DNA from: Pseudoalteromonas luteoviolacea
GTDB lineage: Bacteria; Pseudomonadota; Gammaproteobacteria; Enterobacterales; Alteromonadaceae
Reading direction: 5' to 3'
Length of the DNA: 64,000 nucleotides
NCBI RefSeq assembly: GCF_001750165.1
Contig: NZ_CP015411.1
Location: forward strand, 366,501-430,500
The notes under the pieces were generated by a model that saw nothing but the letters and a program-made list of their open reading frames with translations, did not search any database and was not told the DNA's origin. Positions 17,450 to 24,799 of the stretch are shown here, piece after piece (within the stretch, counting starts at the first letter, position 1; each line of letters opens with the position of its first letter). A program made the position numbers and the translations under genes.

Positions 17450-18198
17450 GCGAAGAATTAACCGATAGAGAGCGGCTAAGGTATAGCCGCCATATCTTGT
17501 TAGACAAGGTGTCAGAAACGGGTCAAAAGCAGCTTAAATCGGCGCATGTAGCAGTGATCGGCTGCGGAGGGCTCGGTAGCCCAGTTTTATTTTATTTGGC
17601 GGCCAGTGGTATTGGCACCTTGTCATTCTATGATGATGATAAGGTCGAGCTGTCTAATCTTCAGCGTCAAATATTGTATAAAGTTAATCACTTGGGGCAG
17701 GATAAAAGTCTTGCGGCTAAAAAAGTGCTGGCCAGTTTAAACAATGATATTCAACTTAACCCGCACCATCTTCGCCTTTCTAAAGACAATATTGAGGCGC
17801 AATTAAAAGACGTTGATTGGGTGGTGGATTGTAGTGATAACTTCGCCACACGCTATTTACTCAATCAATATTGCTTTGATAATGGCAAAGTTTTGATCTC
17901 GGGTGCAGCACAAGCGACCAGTGGTCAATTTGGCTTTTTCGATTACCGTGAGCAGGGTGCCTGTTATGCTTGTTTATTTCCTGAAACGGAGCAGGGCAGT
18001 GAAGTACTTAATTGTCAAAATGCAGGGGTAATGAGCCCGTTACTGGGCATGGTTGGCTCAATGCAAGCACAAGCTGTGTGTAATGCGATATTAGGCTTAC
18101 AACAAAGAGAGAGTTTTTTTGTCAGCATTGACGCATTAACGCTGATGCAAAGACGGTTTGCGTTAGCGAAAGACCCAGCATGTAAGGTATGTAATTAA
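17446..18198 (+). CDS. thiF: ThiS adenylyltransferase
   Basis: A 250-aa E1-like enzyme that adenylates the ThiS C-terminus. It has the nucleotide-binding GCGGLGSPVLFYLAASGIG (residues about 40-58), the Arg-containing SNLQRQILY, Asp in DCSDNFATRYLLN, and zinc-binding pairs in ACYACLF and the C-terminal CKVC. It is more similar in length to ThiF than to MoeB, and the operon context decides. Last gene of the thi operon. Confidence 0.93.
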   Translation: MSEELTDRERLRYSRHILLDKVSETGQKQLKSAHVAVIGCGGLGSPVLFYLAASGIGTLSFYDDDKVELSNLQRQILYKVNHLGQDKSLAAKKVLASLNNDIQLNPHHLRLSKDNIEAQLKDVDWVVDCSDNFATRYLLNQYCFDNGKVLISGAAQATSGQFGFFDYREQGACYACLFPETEQGSEVLNCQNAGVMSPLLGMVGSMQAQAVCNAILGLQQRESFFVSIDALTLMQRRFALAKDPACKVCN

Positions 18199-18230
18199 AC
18201 TCATTTGTGCAAAGTGCAGGTGAAGTTAAC

Positions 18231-18255
18231 AAAAAGGCCCAGAGCGGGCCTTTTT
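18231..18255. terminator. bidirectional terminator between thiF and psd
   Basis: A 10-bp perfect stem AAAAAGGCCC / GGGCCTTTTT with loop AGAGC serves the convergent thi operon and psd. Confidence 0.9.
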
Positions 18256-18260
18256 AGTTG

Positions 18261-19127
18261 TTATTGATTGATGGTCGCAAATGGCGTGCCCATTCTTGTT
18301 ACCGTTTCTGGCTGTTGATCCGCTAGGAATTCAGCGGTGTCTGCACCCCACGATAGAATGACGGTTGAGCCTAGCTTAAAGCGGCCCATTTCTTCGCCTT
18401 TTTTCAATTTAATGGCTTGTGGCCCTGTCGTTGGGTAATCCCAGCTAAATACATCTTTGCCAGCGGGTGGCGTGACAGTTCCGGCCCACACAGTTTCAAT
18501 GCTTGCTACGATGGTTGCACCTACTAACACCATTGACAATGGGCCGATGTCGGTATCAAAAATGGCAACTACTCGCTCGTTGCGTGCAAACAAGTTGGGG
18601 ACATTTTGTGCCGTTAGAGGATTAACAGAAAATAGGTCACCGGGCACATAGATCATCTTTTTTAACACACCATCTACTGGCATATGAATGCGGTGATAAT
18701 CTTTTGGTGCCAAATAAATCGTAGCGAACTTACCACCTAGGAAAGGCGCAACATCTTGCTCGTTACCACCTAATAGCGTTTGCAAGCTGTAATCATGGCC
18801 TTTTGCTTGAATGATCTGTCCATCGACTACATCGCCAAGTTGGCTGATTGCGCCGTCAACAGGGTGGGCAATGATATGTTCTTCAGTGGCTAACGGACGA
18901 ATGCCTGGCTTAAGCGGGCGAGTAAAAAACTCATTAAACGTTTTATAATGCGCAGGATCTTCGTGCAATGCCTCAGTCATATCAATTTTATACTGCTTGA
19001 TGAATAGCTTGATTAACTGAGTTGTCAGTGCGCCAGCTTGGGCTGCAGCGAGTTTACCCACTAAACGTGATACTGCATGTTTAGGAAGCGCATATTGCAG
19101 AGCAATTTTTATTTTGTCCAAATTCAC
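18261..19127 (-). CDS. psd: phosphatidylserine decarboxylase proenzyme
   Basis: A 288-aa membrane-associated enzyme making phosphatidylethanolamine. The autocleavage motif LGST is present (GRFKLGSTVILSW) with the pyruvoyl-forming Ser254. The helper Asp/His residues lie in HPVDGAISQLG and DYHRIHMPVDG. The N-terminus (KIALQYALPKHAVSRLVGKLA) matches proteobacterial Psd. Downstream of rsgA on the same strand with an 87-bp gap, as in E. coli psd-rsgA. Confidence 0.96.
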   Translation of the reverse strand: MNLDKIKIALQYALPKHAVSRLVGKLAAAQAGALTTQLIKLFIKQYKIDMTEALHEDPAHYKTFNEFFTRPLKPGIRPLATEEHIIAHPVDGAISQLGDVVDGQIIQAKGHDYSLQTLLGGNEQDVAPFLGGKFATIYLAPKDYHRIHMPVDGVLKKMIYVPGDLFSVNPLTAQNVPNLFARNERVVAIFDTDIGPLSMVLVGATIVASIETVWAGTVTPPAGKDVFSWDYPTTGPQAIKLKKGEEMGRFKLGSTVILSWGADTAEFLADQQPETVTRMGTPFATINQ

Positions 19128-19214
19128 ATTATTTTCCTGAAGTATCTGCCAAGTGCACCGTCGCTGCCATTGGCATTATTTACATAAATTATCTAAAACC
19201 GGTAACGAATAGTA

Positions 19215-20267
19215 TCAAACTCTTGGCGCGCGCGCACCTGCACGACCATCGGCCATTGACTCTAAAATACGGTGGTAGCTATCAAAACGCAATTCACTGA
19301 TTTTACCCTGTTCAACAGCTTCGGTGATCAAACAGCCAGGGTCGTTAAGGTGCTTACAGTCTCTAAATCGACAGCCTCCGATGAATTCTCTGAACTCTTT
19401 AAAGCACCAAGTAACGCGTTCTACATCCAAGTGCCACAAGCCAAACTCACGGATCCCTGGGCTGTCGATGAGGTTGCCTCCGCTTGGTAAGTGATGAAGT
19501 TTAGATACCGTGGTTGTGTGCTGCCCTAAGCCACTGTTTTCTGATACTTCTTGAGTCAGGATATCTGCATCAGGTAAAACGGTGTTAACCAGCGTAGATT
19601 TGCCGACACCTGATTGACCGACAAATATGTTGTTCTTGTCTTTTAATAACTCTTTGAGTTCGTCAATGCCTTCCCCTGATTTATTACTGACCAGCAAGAC
19701 GCGATAACCCAGCTCACGGTAGATATCGAGCACCTCATCGACATATTCGAGACCTTCTGGGTCTAATAAGTCAATTTTATTAAGCAGTAAAATAGGTTCA
19801 ATGCCCATATCTTCACAGGCCACTAAATATCTATCTATGATCTGCGGGGTGAATTCTGGGACTACCGCTGAAACCATTAAAATTTGGTCGATATTTGCGG
19901 CCACTACTTTGACACCGTCATAAAAGTCTGGACGCGTGAGCTGTGTGCGCCTTTCTTCAACGGCTTCAATTACGCCAGCTAAATCGCCTTCACTGACTTT
20001 CGCGCGACGGAAAATCACGTTGTCACCGCAGACTAAACTGTTCACGGTTCGGCGGATATTACAGCGCAGCACTTCGCCACCTTCTACTTCAATATCTGCA
20101 TGCTGACCAAAACGGCTTACAACGATAGCCGGCTCGGTGGGGCCGAGGTTGTCTGATTGCCACTGTAATTCAGCGGTTTCACTATGTTTGGCTTTAGCCA
20201 AACGCTTCTGTTGGTTGGCTTTAATCCGTCTGGATTGGCCATGACTGAGTTTTTTTCGTTTTGCCAT
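19215..20267 (-). CDS. rsgA: ribosome small-subunit-dependent GTPase RsgA
   Basis: A circularly permuted GTPase that matures and checks the 30S decoding centre. Order: OB-fold (about 60-120), then G4 LLNKIDLL, G1 FVGQSGVGKSTLVN, G3 DSPGIREFG, then the C-terminal zinc knuckle (CRFRDCKHLNDPGC). The start at 20267 (350 aa, MAKRKKLSHGQSRRIKANQ) is preferred because it matches the basic N-terminus of the family; an in-frame start at 20318 would add 17 untypical residues. It is transcribed divergently from orn. Confidence 0.94.
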   Translation of the reverse strand: MAKRKKLSHGQSRRIKANQQKRLAKAKHSETAELQWQSDNLGPTEPAIVVSRFGQHADIEVEGGEVLRCNIRRTVNSLVCGDNVIFRRAKVSEGDLAGVIEAVEERRTQLTRPDFYDGVKVVAANIDQILMVSAVVPEFTPQIIDRYLVACEDMGIEPILLLNKIDLLDPEGLEYVDEVLDIYRELGYRVLLVSNKSGEGIDELKELLKDKNNIFVGQSGVGKSTLVNTVLPDADILTQEVSENSGLGQHTTTVSKLHHLPSGGNLIDSPGIREFGLWHLDVERVTWCFKEFREFIGGCRFRDCKHLNDPGCLITEAVEQGKISELRFDSYHRILESMADGRAGARAPRV

Positions 20268-20441
20268 ATCTGTAAACTCACGAGACGAATTATTGCGAAT
20301 GATTGGTGTATAAGCCATTCATAGGCTATAACTCAATAAAAATGCCCCGCTTTGTAAAAAAAAGCTTTTGGTCGAGTGATGAAGCTAATATGATATATCT
20401 AATTGCATTGGATCTAAAGGAAAGTACCGTTAAGGTAGTGT

Positions 20442-20987
20442 ATGTCTTTTCATGAATCAAACTTGGTCTGGCTCGACCTAGAGATGACAGGGCTAGAACC
20501 TAAAACAGATAAAATTCTCGAAATTGCAACTGTGATAACAGATTGCGATTTAAATGTGCTTGCTGAAGGTCCAGTGATTGCCATTCATCAAAGTGATGAG
20601 TTGCTTGATAATATGGATGAGTGGTGTACGAACCAACATGGCCGTTCAGGGCTAACAGCGCGCTGTAAAGCGAGTACTTTTAGCGAAGCAGACGCGATAG
20701 CACAAACACTCGACTTCTTGAAACAGTGGGTACCACCGGGTAAATCACCGATGTGTGGTAATTCCATCGGGCAGGACCGTCGTTTCCTTCACAAGTATAT
20801 GCCAGAACTTGAGGCATACTTCCATTATCGCAACCTTGACGTAAGCACGATTAAAGAGCTTGCAAGGCGTTGGCGACCTGAACTTTTAAATGATATCAAG
20901 AAGAAAAGCTCGCATTTAGCATTGGATGATATCAAAGACTCCATTATGGAGTTGAAGGTTTATCAAGAAAAATTCTTCAATTTATAA
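20442..20987 (+). CDS. orn: oligoribonuclease
   Basis: A 181-aa DEDDh exonuclease degrading 2-5 nt RNA fragments, including pGpG from c-di-GMP turnover. Motifs: VWLDLEMTGLEP (Asp and Glu), CGNSIGQDRRFL, and the final HLALDDIKDSI with His and Asp. AAAGGAAAG upstream serves as ribosome binding site. It precedes the tRNA-Gly array, as orn precedes glyVXY in E. coli. Confidence 0.96.
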   Translation: MSFHESNLVWLDLEMTGLEPKTDKILEIATVITDCDLNVLAEGPVIAIHQSDELLDNMDEWCTNQHGRSGLTARCKASTFSEADAIAQTLDFLKQWVPPGKSPMCGNSIGQDRRFLHKYMPELEAYFHYRNLDVSTIKELARRWRPELLNDIKKKSSHLALDDIKDSIMELKVYQEKFFNL

Positions 20988-20994
20988 AAAAAGC

Positions 20995-21022
20995 TTGCAA
21001 AGCATTTTGTATCTTGTAGAAT
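20995..21022 (+). promoter_or_regulatory. predicted sigma70 promoter of the tRNA-Gly array
   Basis: TTGCAA (20995-21000), a 16-bp spacer, TAGAAT (21017-21022), then the G+C-rich discriminator CCTGCCCCGC, typical of stringently controlled stable-RNA promoters. About 80 bp before the first repeat unit. Confidence 0.65.
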
Positions 21023-21101
21023 CCTGCCCCGCTTGAAACGACAAGCTCTTATGGCTAAGAGTAAGTTGATTGAGCGGGTTTTGTTAAGACAAAATCATGA
21101 A

Positions 21102-21177
21102 GCGGCACTAGCTCAGCTGCTAAAACGTTAGACGCGACTTGTCGCGCTCAAGCGGACAAATTAGAGCAAACTATGAA
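21102..21177 (+). repeat. truncated tRNA-Gly-like 76-bp unit (copy 1)
   Basis: The unit begins with the exact first 18 nt of the neighbouring tRNA-Gly (GCGGCACTAGCTCAGCTG). It then diverges to CTAAAACGTTAGACGCGA, a short loop, and TCGCGCTCAA, followed by a 26-nt spacer ending CTATGAA. The anticodon and T arms are missing. This first copy is the most divergent: loop CTTG, and CTCAA where the others have CTCCA. It directly abuts tRNA-Gly copy 1. Confidence 0.85.
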
Positions 21178-21253
21178 GCGGCACTAGCTCAGCTGGTAGA
21201 GCGCGACCTTGCCAAGGTCGAGGTCACGAGTTCGAACCTCGTGTGCCGCTCCA
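21178..21253 (+). tRNA. tRNA-Gly(GCC), copy 1
   Basis: 76 nt with CCA encoded. Acceptor GCGGCAC/GTGCCGC, D arm GCTC/GAGC, anticodon arm GACCT-TGCCAAG-GTC with anticodon GCC, and T arm CACGAG-TTCGAAC-CTCGTG. Identical to five other copies in the array. Confidence 0.97.
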
Positions 21254-21289
21254 ACAAAAAAGTCTTATTAAATAATAAGCAAATGTGAA

Positions 21290-21593
21290 GCGGCACTAGC
21301 TCAGCTGCTAAAACGTTAGACGCGACCTGTCGCGCTCCAGCGGACAATTTAGAGCAAACTATGAAGCGGCACTAGCTCAGCTGCTAAAACGTTAGACGCG
21401 ACCTGTCTCGCTCCAGCGGACAATTTAGAGCAAACTATGAAGCGGCACTAGCTCAGCTGCTAAAACGTTAGACGCGACCTGTCGCGCTCCAGCGGACAAT
21501 TTAGAGCAAACTATGAAGCGGCACTAGCTCAGCTGCTAAAACGTTAGACGCGACCTGTCGCGCTCCAGCGGACAATTTAGAGCAAACTATGAA
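21290..21593 (+). repeat. four tandem truncated tRNA-Gly-like 76-bp units (copies 2-5)
   Basis: Four head-to-tail units starting at 21290, 21366, 21442 and 21518. Each is 18 nt of tRNA-Gly 5' end, CTAAAACGT, TAGACGCGACCTGTCGCGCTCCA, and a 26-nt spacer. The short hairpin CGCGA-CCTG-TCGCG is kept in three copies and broken by one base (TCTCG) in the unit at 21366. The GCTCCA end resembles the 3' end of the real tRNA. The block runs without a gap into tRNA-Gly copy 2. Confidence 0.88.
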
Positions 21594-21669
21594 GCGGCAC
21601 TAGCTCAGCTGGTAGAGCGCGACCTTGCCAAGGTCGAGGTCACGAGTTCGAACCTCGTGTGCCGCTCCA
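21594..21669 (+). tRNA. tRNA-Gly(GCC), copy 2
   Basis: Identical 76-nt sequence to copy 1, with anticodon GCC and encoded CCA. It follows repeat unit 5 directly and is followed by a 48-nt spacer (GATTTTCAG...CCAATGAA) that recurs after copies 3, 4 and 5 with few changes. Confidence 0.97.
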
Positions 21670-21717
21670 GATTTTCAGTTTTTATTCGACTGTTGAAATA
21701 AAGAATAGACCAATGAA

Positions 21718-21793
21718 GCGGCACTAGCTCAGCTGGTAGAGCGCGACCTTGCCAAGGTCGAGGTCACGAGTTCGAACCTCGTGTGCCGCTCCA
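21718..21793 (+). tRNA. tRNA-Gly(GCC), copy 3
   Basis: Identical to copy 1. Together with its spacer it forms a 124-bp tandem repeat period with copies 2 and 4. Confidence 0.97.
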
Positions 21794-21841
21794 AATTTTC
21801 AGTTTATATTCGACTGTTAAAATAAAGAATAGACCAATGAA

Positions 21842-21917
21842 GCGGCACTAGCTCAGCTGGTAGAGCGCGACCTTGCCAAGGTCGAGGTCACGAGTTCGAA
21901 CCTCGTGTGCCGCTCCA
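21842..21917 (+). tRNA. tRNA-Gly(GCC), copy 4
   Basis: Identical to copy 1, on the same 124-bp period. The 48-nt spacer after it leads into the second block of truncated units. Confidence 0.97.
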
Positions 21918-21965
21918 AATTTTCAGTTTATATTCGACTGTTAAAATAAAGAATAGACCAATGAA

Positions 21966-22193
21966 GCGGCACTAGCTCAGCTGCTAAAACGTTAGACGCG
22001 ACCCGTCGCGCTCCAGCGGACAATTTAGAGCAATCTATGAAGCGGCACTAGCTCAGCTGCTAAAACGTTAGACGCGACCCGTCGCGCTCCAGCGGACAAT
22101 TTAGAGCAAACTATGAAGCGGCACTAGCTCAGCTGCTAAAACGTTAGACGCGACCCGTCGCGCTCCAGCGGACAATTTAGAGCAATCTATGAA
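21966..22193 (+). repeat. three tandem truncated tRNA-Gly-like 76-bp units (copies 6-8)
   Basis: Units begin at 21966, 22042 and 22118. All three carry the loop CCCG in CGCGA-CCCG-TCGCG, a block-specific variant of CCTG in copies 2-5. The spacer reads GAGCAATCTATGAA in copies 6 and 8 and GAGCAAACTATGAA in copy 7. The stem is unchanged while the loop differs between blocks. Confidence 0.88.
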
Positions 22194-22269
22194 GCGGCAC
22201 TAGCTCAGCTGGTAGAGCGCGACCTTGCCAAGGTCGAGGTCACGAGTTCGAACCTCGTGTGCCGCTCCA
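22194..22269 (+). tRNA. tRNA-Gly(GCC), copy 5
   Basis: Identical to copy 1, following truncated unit 8 directly. The spacer after it is identical to that after copy 2. Confidence 0.97.
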
Positions 22270-22317
22270 GATTTTCAGTTTTTATTCGACTGTTGAAATA
22301 AAGAATAGACCAATGAA

Positions 22318-22393
22318 GCGGCACTAGCTCAGCTGGTAGAGCGCGACCTTGCCAAGGTCGAGGTCACGAGTTCGAACCTCGTGTGCCGCTCCA
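22318..22393 (+). tRNA. tRNA-Gly(GCC), copy 6
   Basis: Identical to copy 1 and last of the array. It is followed by a pyrimidine-rich, T-rich stretch with no clear hairpin terminator. Confidence 0.97.
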
Positions 22394-22472
22394 ACTCTCT
22401 CCCTACTATTTTCTATTTTTCAAATTCTTATAACTTTTTTCTCTATTAATCCTGATTTCTTGCATAAAAAGA

Positions 22473-22501
22473 TTGCTTATTTTTAGCACTATGCGTAAAA
22501 T
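22473..22501 (+). promoter_or_regulatory. predicted sigma70 promoter for rpsF operon
   Basis: TTGCTT (22473-22478), a 17-bp spacer and TAAAAT (22496-22501), about 90 bp before rpsF and just upstream of a structured leader. Confidence 0.6.
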
Positions 22502-22520
22502 ACGCGCTCTTTCGGCCATA

Positions 22521-22574
22521 TTAGTCGTTCCTTGCCTTAACCCGGCCGGCCGAAACGGGACGAGGCTATACTAA
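22521..22574 (+). promoter_or_regulatory. structured rpsF leader, candidate S6:S18 autoregulatory element
   Basis: Nested helices: TTAGT (22521-22525)/ACTAA (22570-22574), GCCT (22534-22537)/AGGC (22563-22566), CCCG (22541-22544)/CGGG (22556-22559), with the apical segment GCCGGCCGAAA. A leader hairpin carrying a CCG element bound by the S6:S18 complex is known upstream of rpsF in many bacteria. Position and architecture fit, but the exact consensus was not compared. Confidence 0.6.
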
Positions 22575-22589
22575 CCGTAAGGAATATCC

Positions 22590-22931
22590 ATGCGTCATTA
22601 CGAAATCGTATTCATGGTTCACCCAGACCAAAGTGAGCAAGTTCCAGGTATGATCGAGCGTTATACTGGTTCTATCACTGAAGCTGGCGGTACTATCCAC
22701 CGTTTAGAAGACTGGGGTCGTCGTCAACTGGCTTACCCAATCGAAAAGCTTCACAAAGCACACTATGTTCTTTTGAACGTTGAAGCGCCAACTGAAGTAA
22801 TCAACGAACTTGAAACTTCTTTCCGCTACAACGATGCAGTGCTACGTAACCTAGTTATGCGTACTAAGAACGCTGTAACAGAAGCTTCTCCTCTTGCTAA
22901 AGAAGAGAAAAAAGAAGCAGCATCTGCTTAA
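22590..22931 (+). CDS. rpsF: 30S ribosomal protein S6
   Basis: A 113-aa ribosomal protein (MRHYEIVFMVHPDQSEQVPGMIERYTG; RRQLAYPIEKLHKAHYVLLNVEAP) that pairs with S18 on the 30S platform. The Glu/Ala/Lys-rich C-terminal tail (KEEKKEAASA) fits the tail type that receives added glutamates in E. coli. AAGGAAT precedes the ATG. First gene of the rpsF-priB-rpsR-rplI operon. Confidence 0.97.
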   Translation: MRHYEIVFMVHPDQSEQVPGMIERYTGSITEAGGTIHRLEDWGRRQLAYPIEKLHKAHYVLLNVEAPTEVINELETSFRYNDAVLRNLVMRTKNAVTEASPLAKEEKKEAASA

Positions 22932-22972
22932 TCGTTATTGATTCGGATTTGACTCACCTCTAGAGGTAATTG

Positions 22973-23299
22973 GTGCAAACTCAAGCAGACCCTTATACAA
23001 ACCAGTTCGTTTTATCTGGGATTGTTTGCAAAACACCGAAATATAGTCAAAGTCCTGCTGGCATTGCGCATTGTATTTTTGTTTTAGAACATAAGTCGAT
23101 GCAAATTGAAGCCGACCTTAACCGTAATAGTTATGTGCGAATTCAAGTTGTTGCTAGCGGTGATAAATTCCGAAGTCAACTAGAGCATTTATACGTTGGG
23201 CAAGGGTTGCAAGTGAGGGGGTTTTTAAACCGCCACGAGAGCCGAAATGGTTTAAGTCAGCTTGTACTTCATGCACAACATATTGAAAGAATTAATTGA
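22973..23299 (+). CDS. priB: primosomal replication protein N (PriB)
   Basis: A 108-aa single OB-fold ssDNA-binding protein of the PriA-PriB restart primosome. Family markers are FVLSGIVCKTPKYSQSPAGIAHCIFVLEHKS and GLSQLVLHAQHIERI. The GTG at 22973 is preferred to the TTG immediately before it because GAGGT (22963-22967) is better spaced; E. coli priB also sits between rpsF and rpsR. The stop nearly abuts the rpsR leader. Confidence 0.92.
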   Translation: MQTQADPYTNQFVLSGIVCKTPKYSQSPAGIAHCIFVLEHKSMQIEADLNRNSYVRIQVVASGDKFRSQLEHLYVGQGLQVRGFLNRHESRNGLSQLVLHAQHIERIN

Positions 23300-23310
23300 G
23301 GAAATTACTC

Positions 23311-23538
23311 ATGGCACGTTATTTCAGACGTCGTAAGTTCTGCCGTTTCAAAGCAGAAGGCGTACAACAAATCGATTACAAAGATCTAGCTACTCTTAAA
23401 AACTATGTAACTGAAAGTGGCAAAATCGTACCTAGCCGTATCACAGGTACAAGCGCTAAGTACCAGCGTCAGCTAGCAGCAGCTATCAAGCGTGCTCGCT
23501 ACCTAGCCCTTCTTCCGTACACTGACTTACACAAGTAA
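23311..23538 (+). CDS. rpsR: 30S ribosomal protein S18
   Basis: A 75-aa protein (MARYFRRRKFCRFKAEGVQQIDYKD ... KIVPSRITGTSAKYQRQLAAAIKRARYLALLPYTD), exactly the usual length. The ATG at 23311 follows GAGGAA; a longer in-frame extension upstream overlaps priB and is not conserved in S18. Confidence 0.97.
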   Translation: MARYFRRRKFCRFKAEGVQQIDYKDLATLKNYVTESGKIVPSRITGTSAKYQRQLAAAIKRARYLALLPYTDLHK

Positions 23539-23574
23539 GCCGGCTGATTAATAGTTTTTAAAAGGTGTAGAGAC

Positions 23575-24027
23575 ATGCAAGTTATTCTACTAGACAAGAT
23601 CGCTAACCTAGGTAACCTAGGTGACCAGGTTTCTGTTAAATCTGGCTTCGCACGTAACTTCTTATTCCCTAAGGGTAAAGCAGTTCCTGCAAACAAAGCT
23701 AACATCGAAACTTTCGAAGCTCGCCGCGCTGAGCTAGAAGCAAAAATCGCAGAAGAACTAACAGCTTCTCAAGCTCGTGCTGAAAAACTTGAAGCACTAG
23801 CTGAAGTTACTCTAGTTTCTAAAGCGGGTGACGAAGGTAAGCTATTTGGCTCTATCGGTACTCGTGACATCGCTGACGCGATTTCTGCAGTTGGTGTTGA
23901 AGTAGCTAAAGCTGAAGTTCGCCTACCTCTAGGTACTATCCGTGAGACTGGTGAGTTCGACGTAGCTATCCAAGTACACTCTGACGTAACGGCAACTATC
24001 AAAGTTATCGTTATCGCAGAAGCTTAA
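23575..24027 (+). CDS. rplI: 50S ribosomal protein L9
   Basis: A 150-aa protein with the N-terminal rRNA-binding domain (MQVILLDKIANLGNLGDQVSVKSGFARNFLFPKGKA), the long connecting helix and the C-terminal domain ending VIVIAEA. AAAGGTG is the ribosome binding site. Last gene of the operon, followed by a terminator. Confidence 0.97.
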   Translation: MQVILLDKIANLGNLGDQVSVKSGFARNFLFPKGKAVPANKANIETFEARRAELEAKIAEELTASQARAEKLEALAEVTLVSKAGDEGKLFGSIGTRDIADAISAVGVEVAKAEVRLPLGTIRETGEFDVAIQVHSDVTATIKVIVIAEA

Positions 24028-24039
24028 TTTATTAAGCGT

Positions 24040-24066
24040 AAACCGCACACCCAGTGTGCGGTTTTA
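24040..24066 (+). terminator. intrinsic terminator after rplI
   Basis: A stem AAACCGCACAC (24040-24050) / GTGTGCGGTTT (24054-24064) with a CCA loop, followed by TATCCC after the T-run. Confidence 0.85.
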
Positions 24067-24379
24067 TCCCTCCTCTGAAAAAATTACAACGACATAAATT
24101 TTCAGTATAAAAAATCGATGAATATCACGATTGATTACGGAAGATTCATATACAAGTTGAAAAATTAATCTAAATCACAAATACGGCAAAATGGCGCCTA
24201 TATATTAAAATGATAGGTACACATTAGTAATGTCATGTAATATCGTACCCATTTTATATAAAGTTGATTTGTGATAATTTAGTTAACTCTTTTTTATTAG
24301 ATACTTTTTTTTGCTGTCCAAATATCATACAGTGGTGTTTCTGAGATATGACAGCGTTATCATTCAGATTTGGAGAATA
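24067..24379. other. A+T-rich intergenic region upstream of the minor pilin operon
   Basis: About 310 bp with no convincing gene. It presumably contains the pilin promoter; no -24/-12 sigma54 signature was clearly seen. Confidence 0.4.
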
Positions 24380-24799
24380 ATGTTTAATCATCGTAGTATG
24401 CGTGGCTTTACGTTAATTGAATTACTCATGGTTGTGGCGCTGGTTGCTGTGCTTGCGAGCATCGCATTGCCTAGTTATTTAGATTACTTAAGAAAGGGTA
24501 ATCGAGCTGATGTACAGCAGTTAATGTACCAAGAAGCCGTTTCGCTGGAGCGTCTTTACTCAAGAAATGGGGGCTATCCCAATGAATATAAAATTGAGAA
24601 AGAGTCGAAGTATTATACATTAACTTATACACCCTTTGGAAAGCCTCCGGGTGTGCAAGGTGATTTTAGAAATCTGAAGTTTATGATTAGCGCAGCACCT
24701 ATTAGTGGATCGACTCAAGCGTCCGATATGTGTGGTACGTTAAAGTTGGATGAGCAAGGTGCAGAATTCTCCGATGGGCCAAAAGATGAATGTTGGTAG
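24380..24799 (+). CDS. pilE: type IV pilin PilE-like minor pilin
   Basis: A 139-aa prepilin. A short leader (MFNHRSMRG) is cut by PilD before Phe in G^FTLIELLMVVALVAVLASIALPSYLDYLRKG; Glu+5 is present and the hydrophobic N-helix continues to about residue 35. The C-terminal region has the PilE-like disulfide pair (DMCGTLKLDEQG...DECW). The ATG at 24380 with GGAG upstream is chosen over a longer in-frame extension that would bury the leader. It overlaps fimT by 14 bp. Confidence 0.85.
   Translation: MFNHRSMRGFTLIELLMVVALVAVLASIALPSYLDYLRKGNRADVQQLMYQEAVSLERLYSRNGGYPNEYKIEKESKYYTLTYTPFGKPPGVQGDFRNLKFMISAAPISGSTQASDMCGTLKLDEQGAEFSDGPKDECW

Noticed and set aside
20268..20318. 17-residue N-terminal extension of RsgA
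   Set aside because: The family N-terminus begins at the MAKRKKLSHGQ start at 20267; the extension is not typical.
21102..22193. The eight truncated units as functional tRNA genes
   Set aside because: They keep only the 5' 18 nt and, in seven of eight copies, a CCA-like end, and they have no anticodon arm with GCC or T arm.
21102..22393. Regular repeats of 76 and 124 bp as a CRISPR array
   Set aside because: The repeats are tRNA genes and tRNA-derived units. There are no unique spacers, and the intervening sequence is itself repeated.
24311..24379. 23-residue N-terminal extension of the PilE-like pilin
   Set aside because: Prepilin leaders of this class are short; the ATG at 24380 has GGAG upstream and gives a 9-residue leader.
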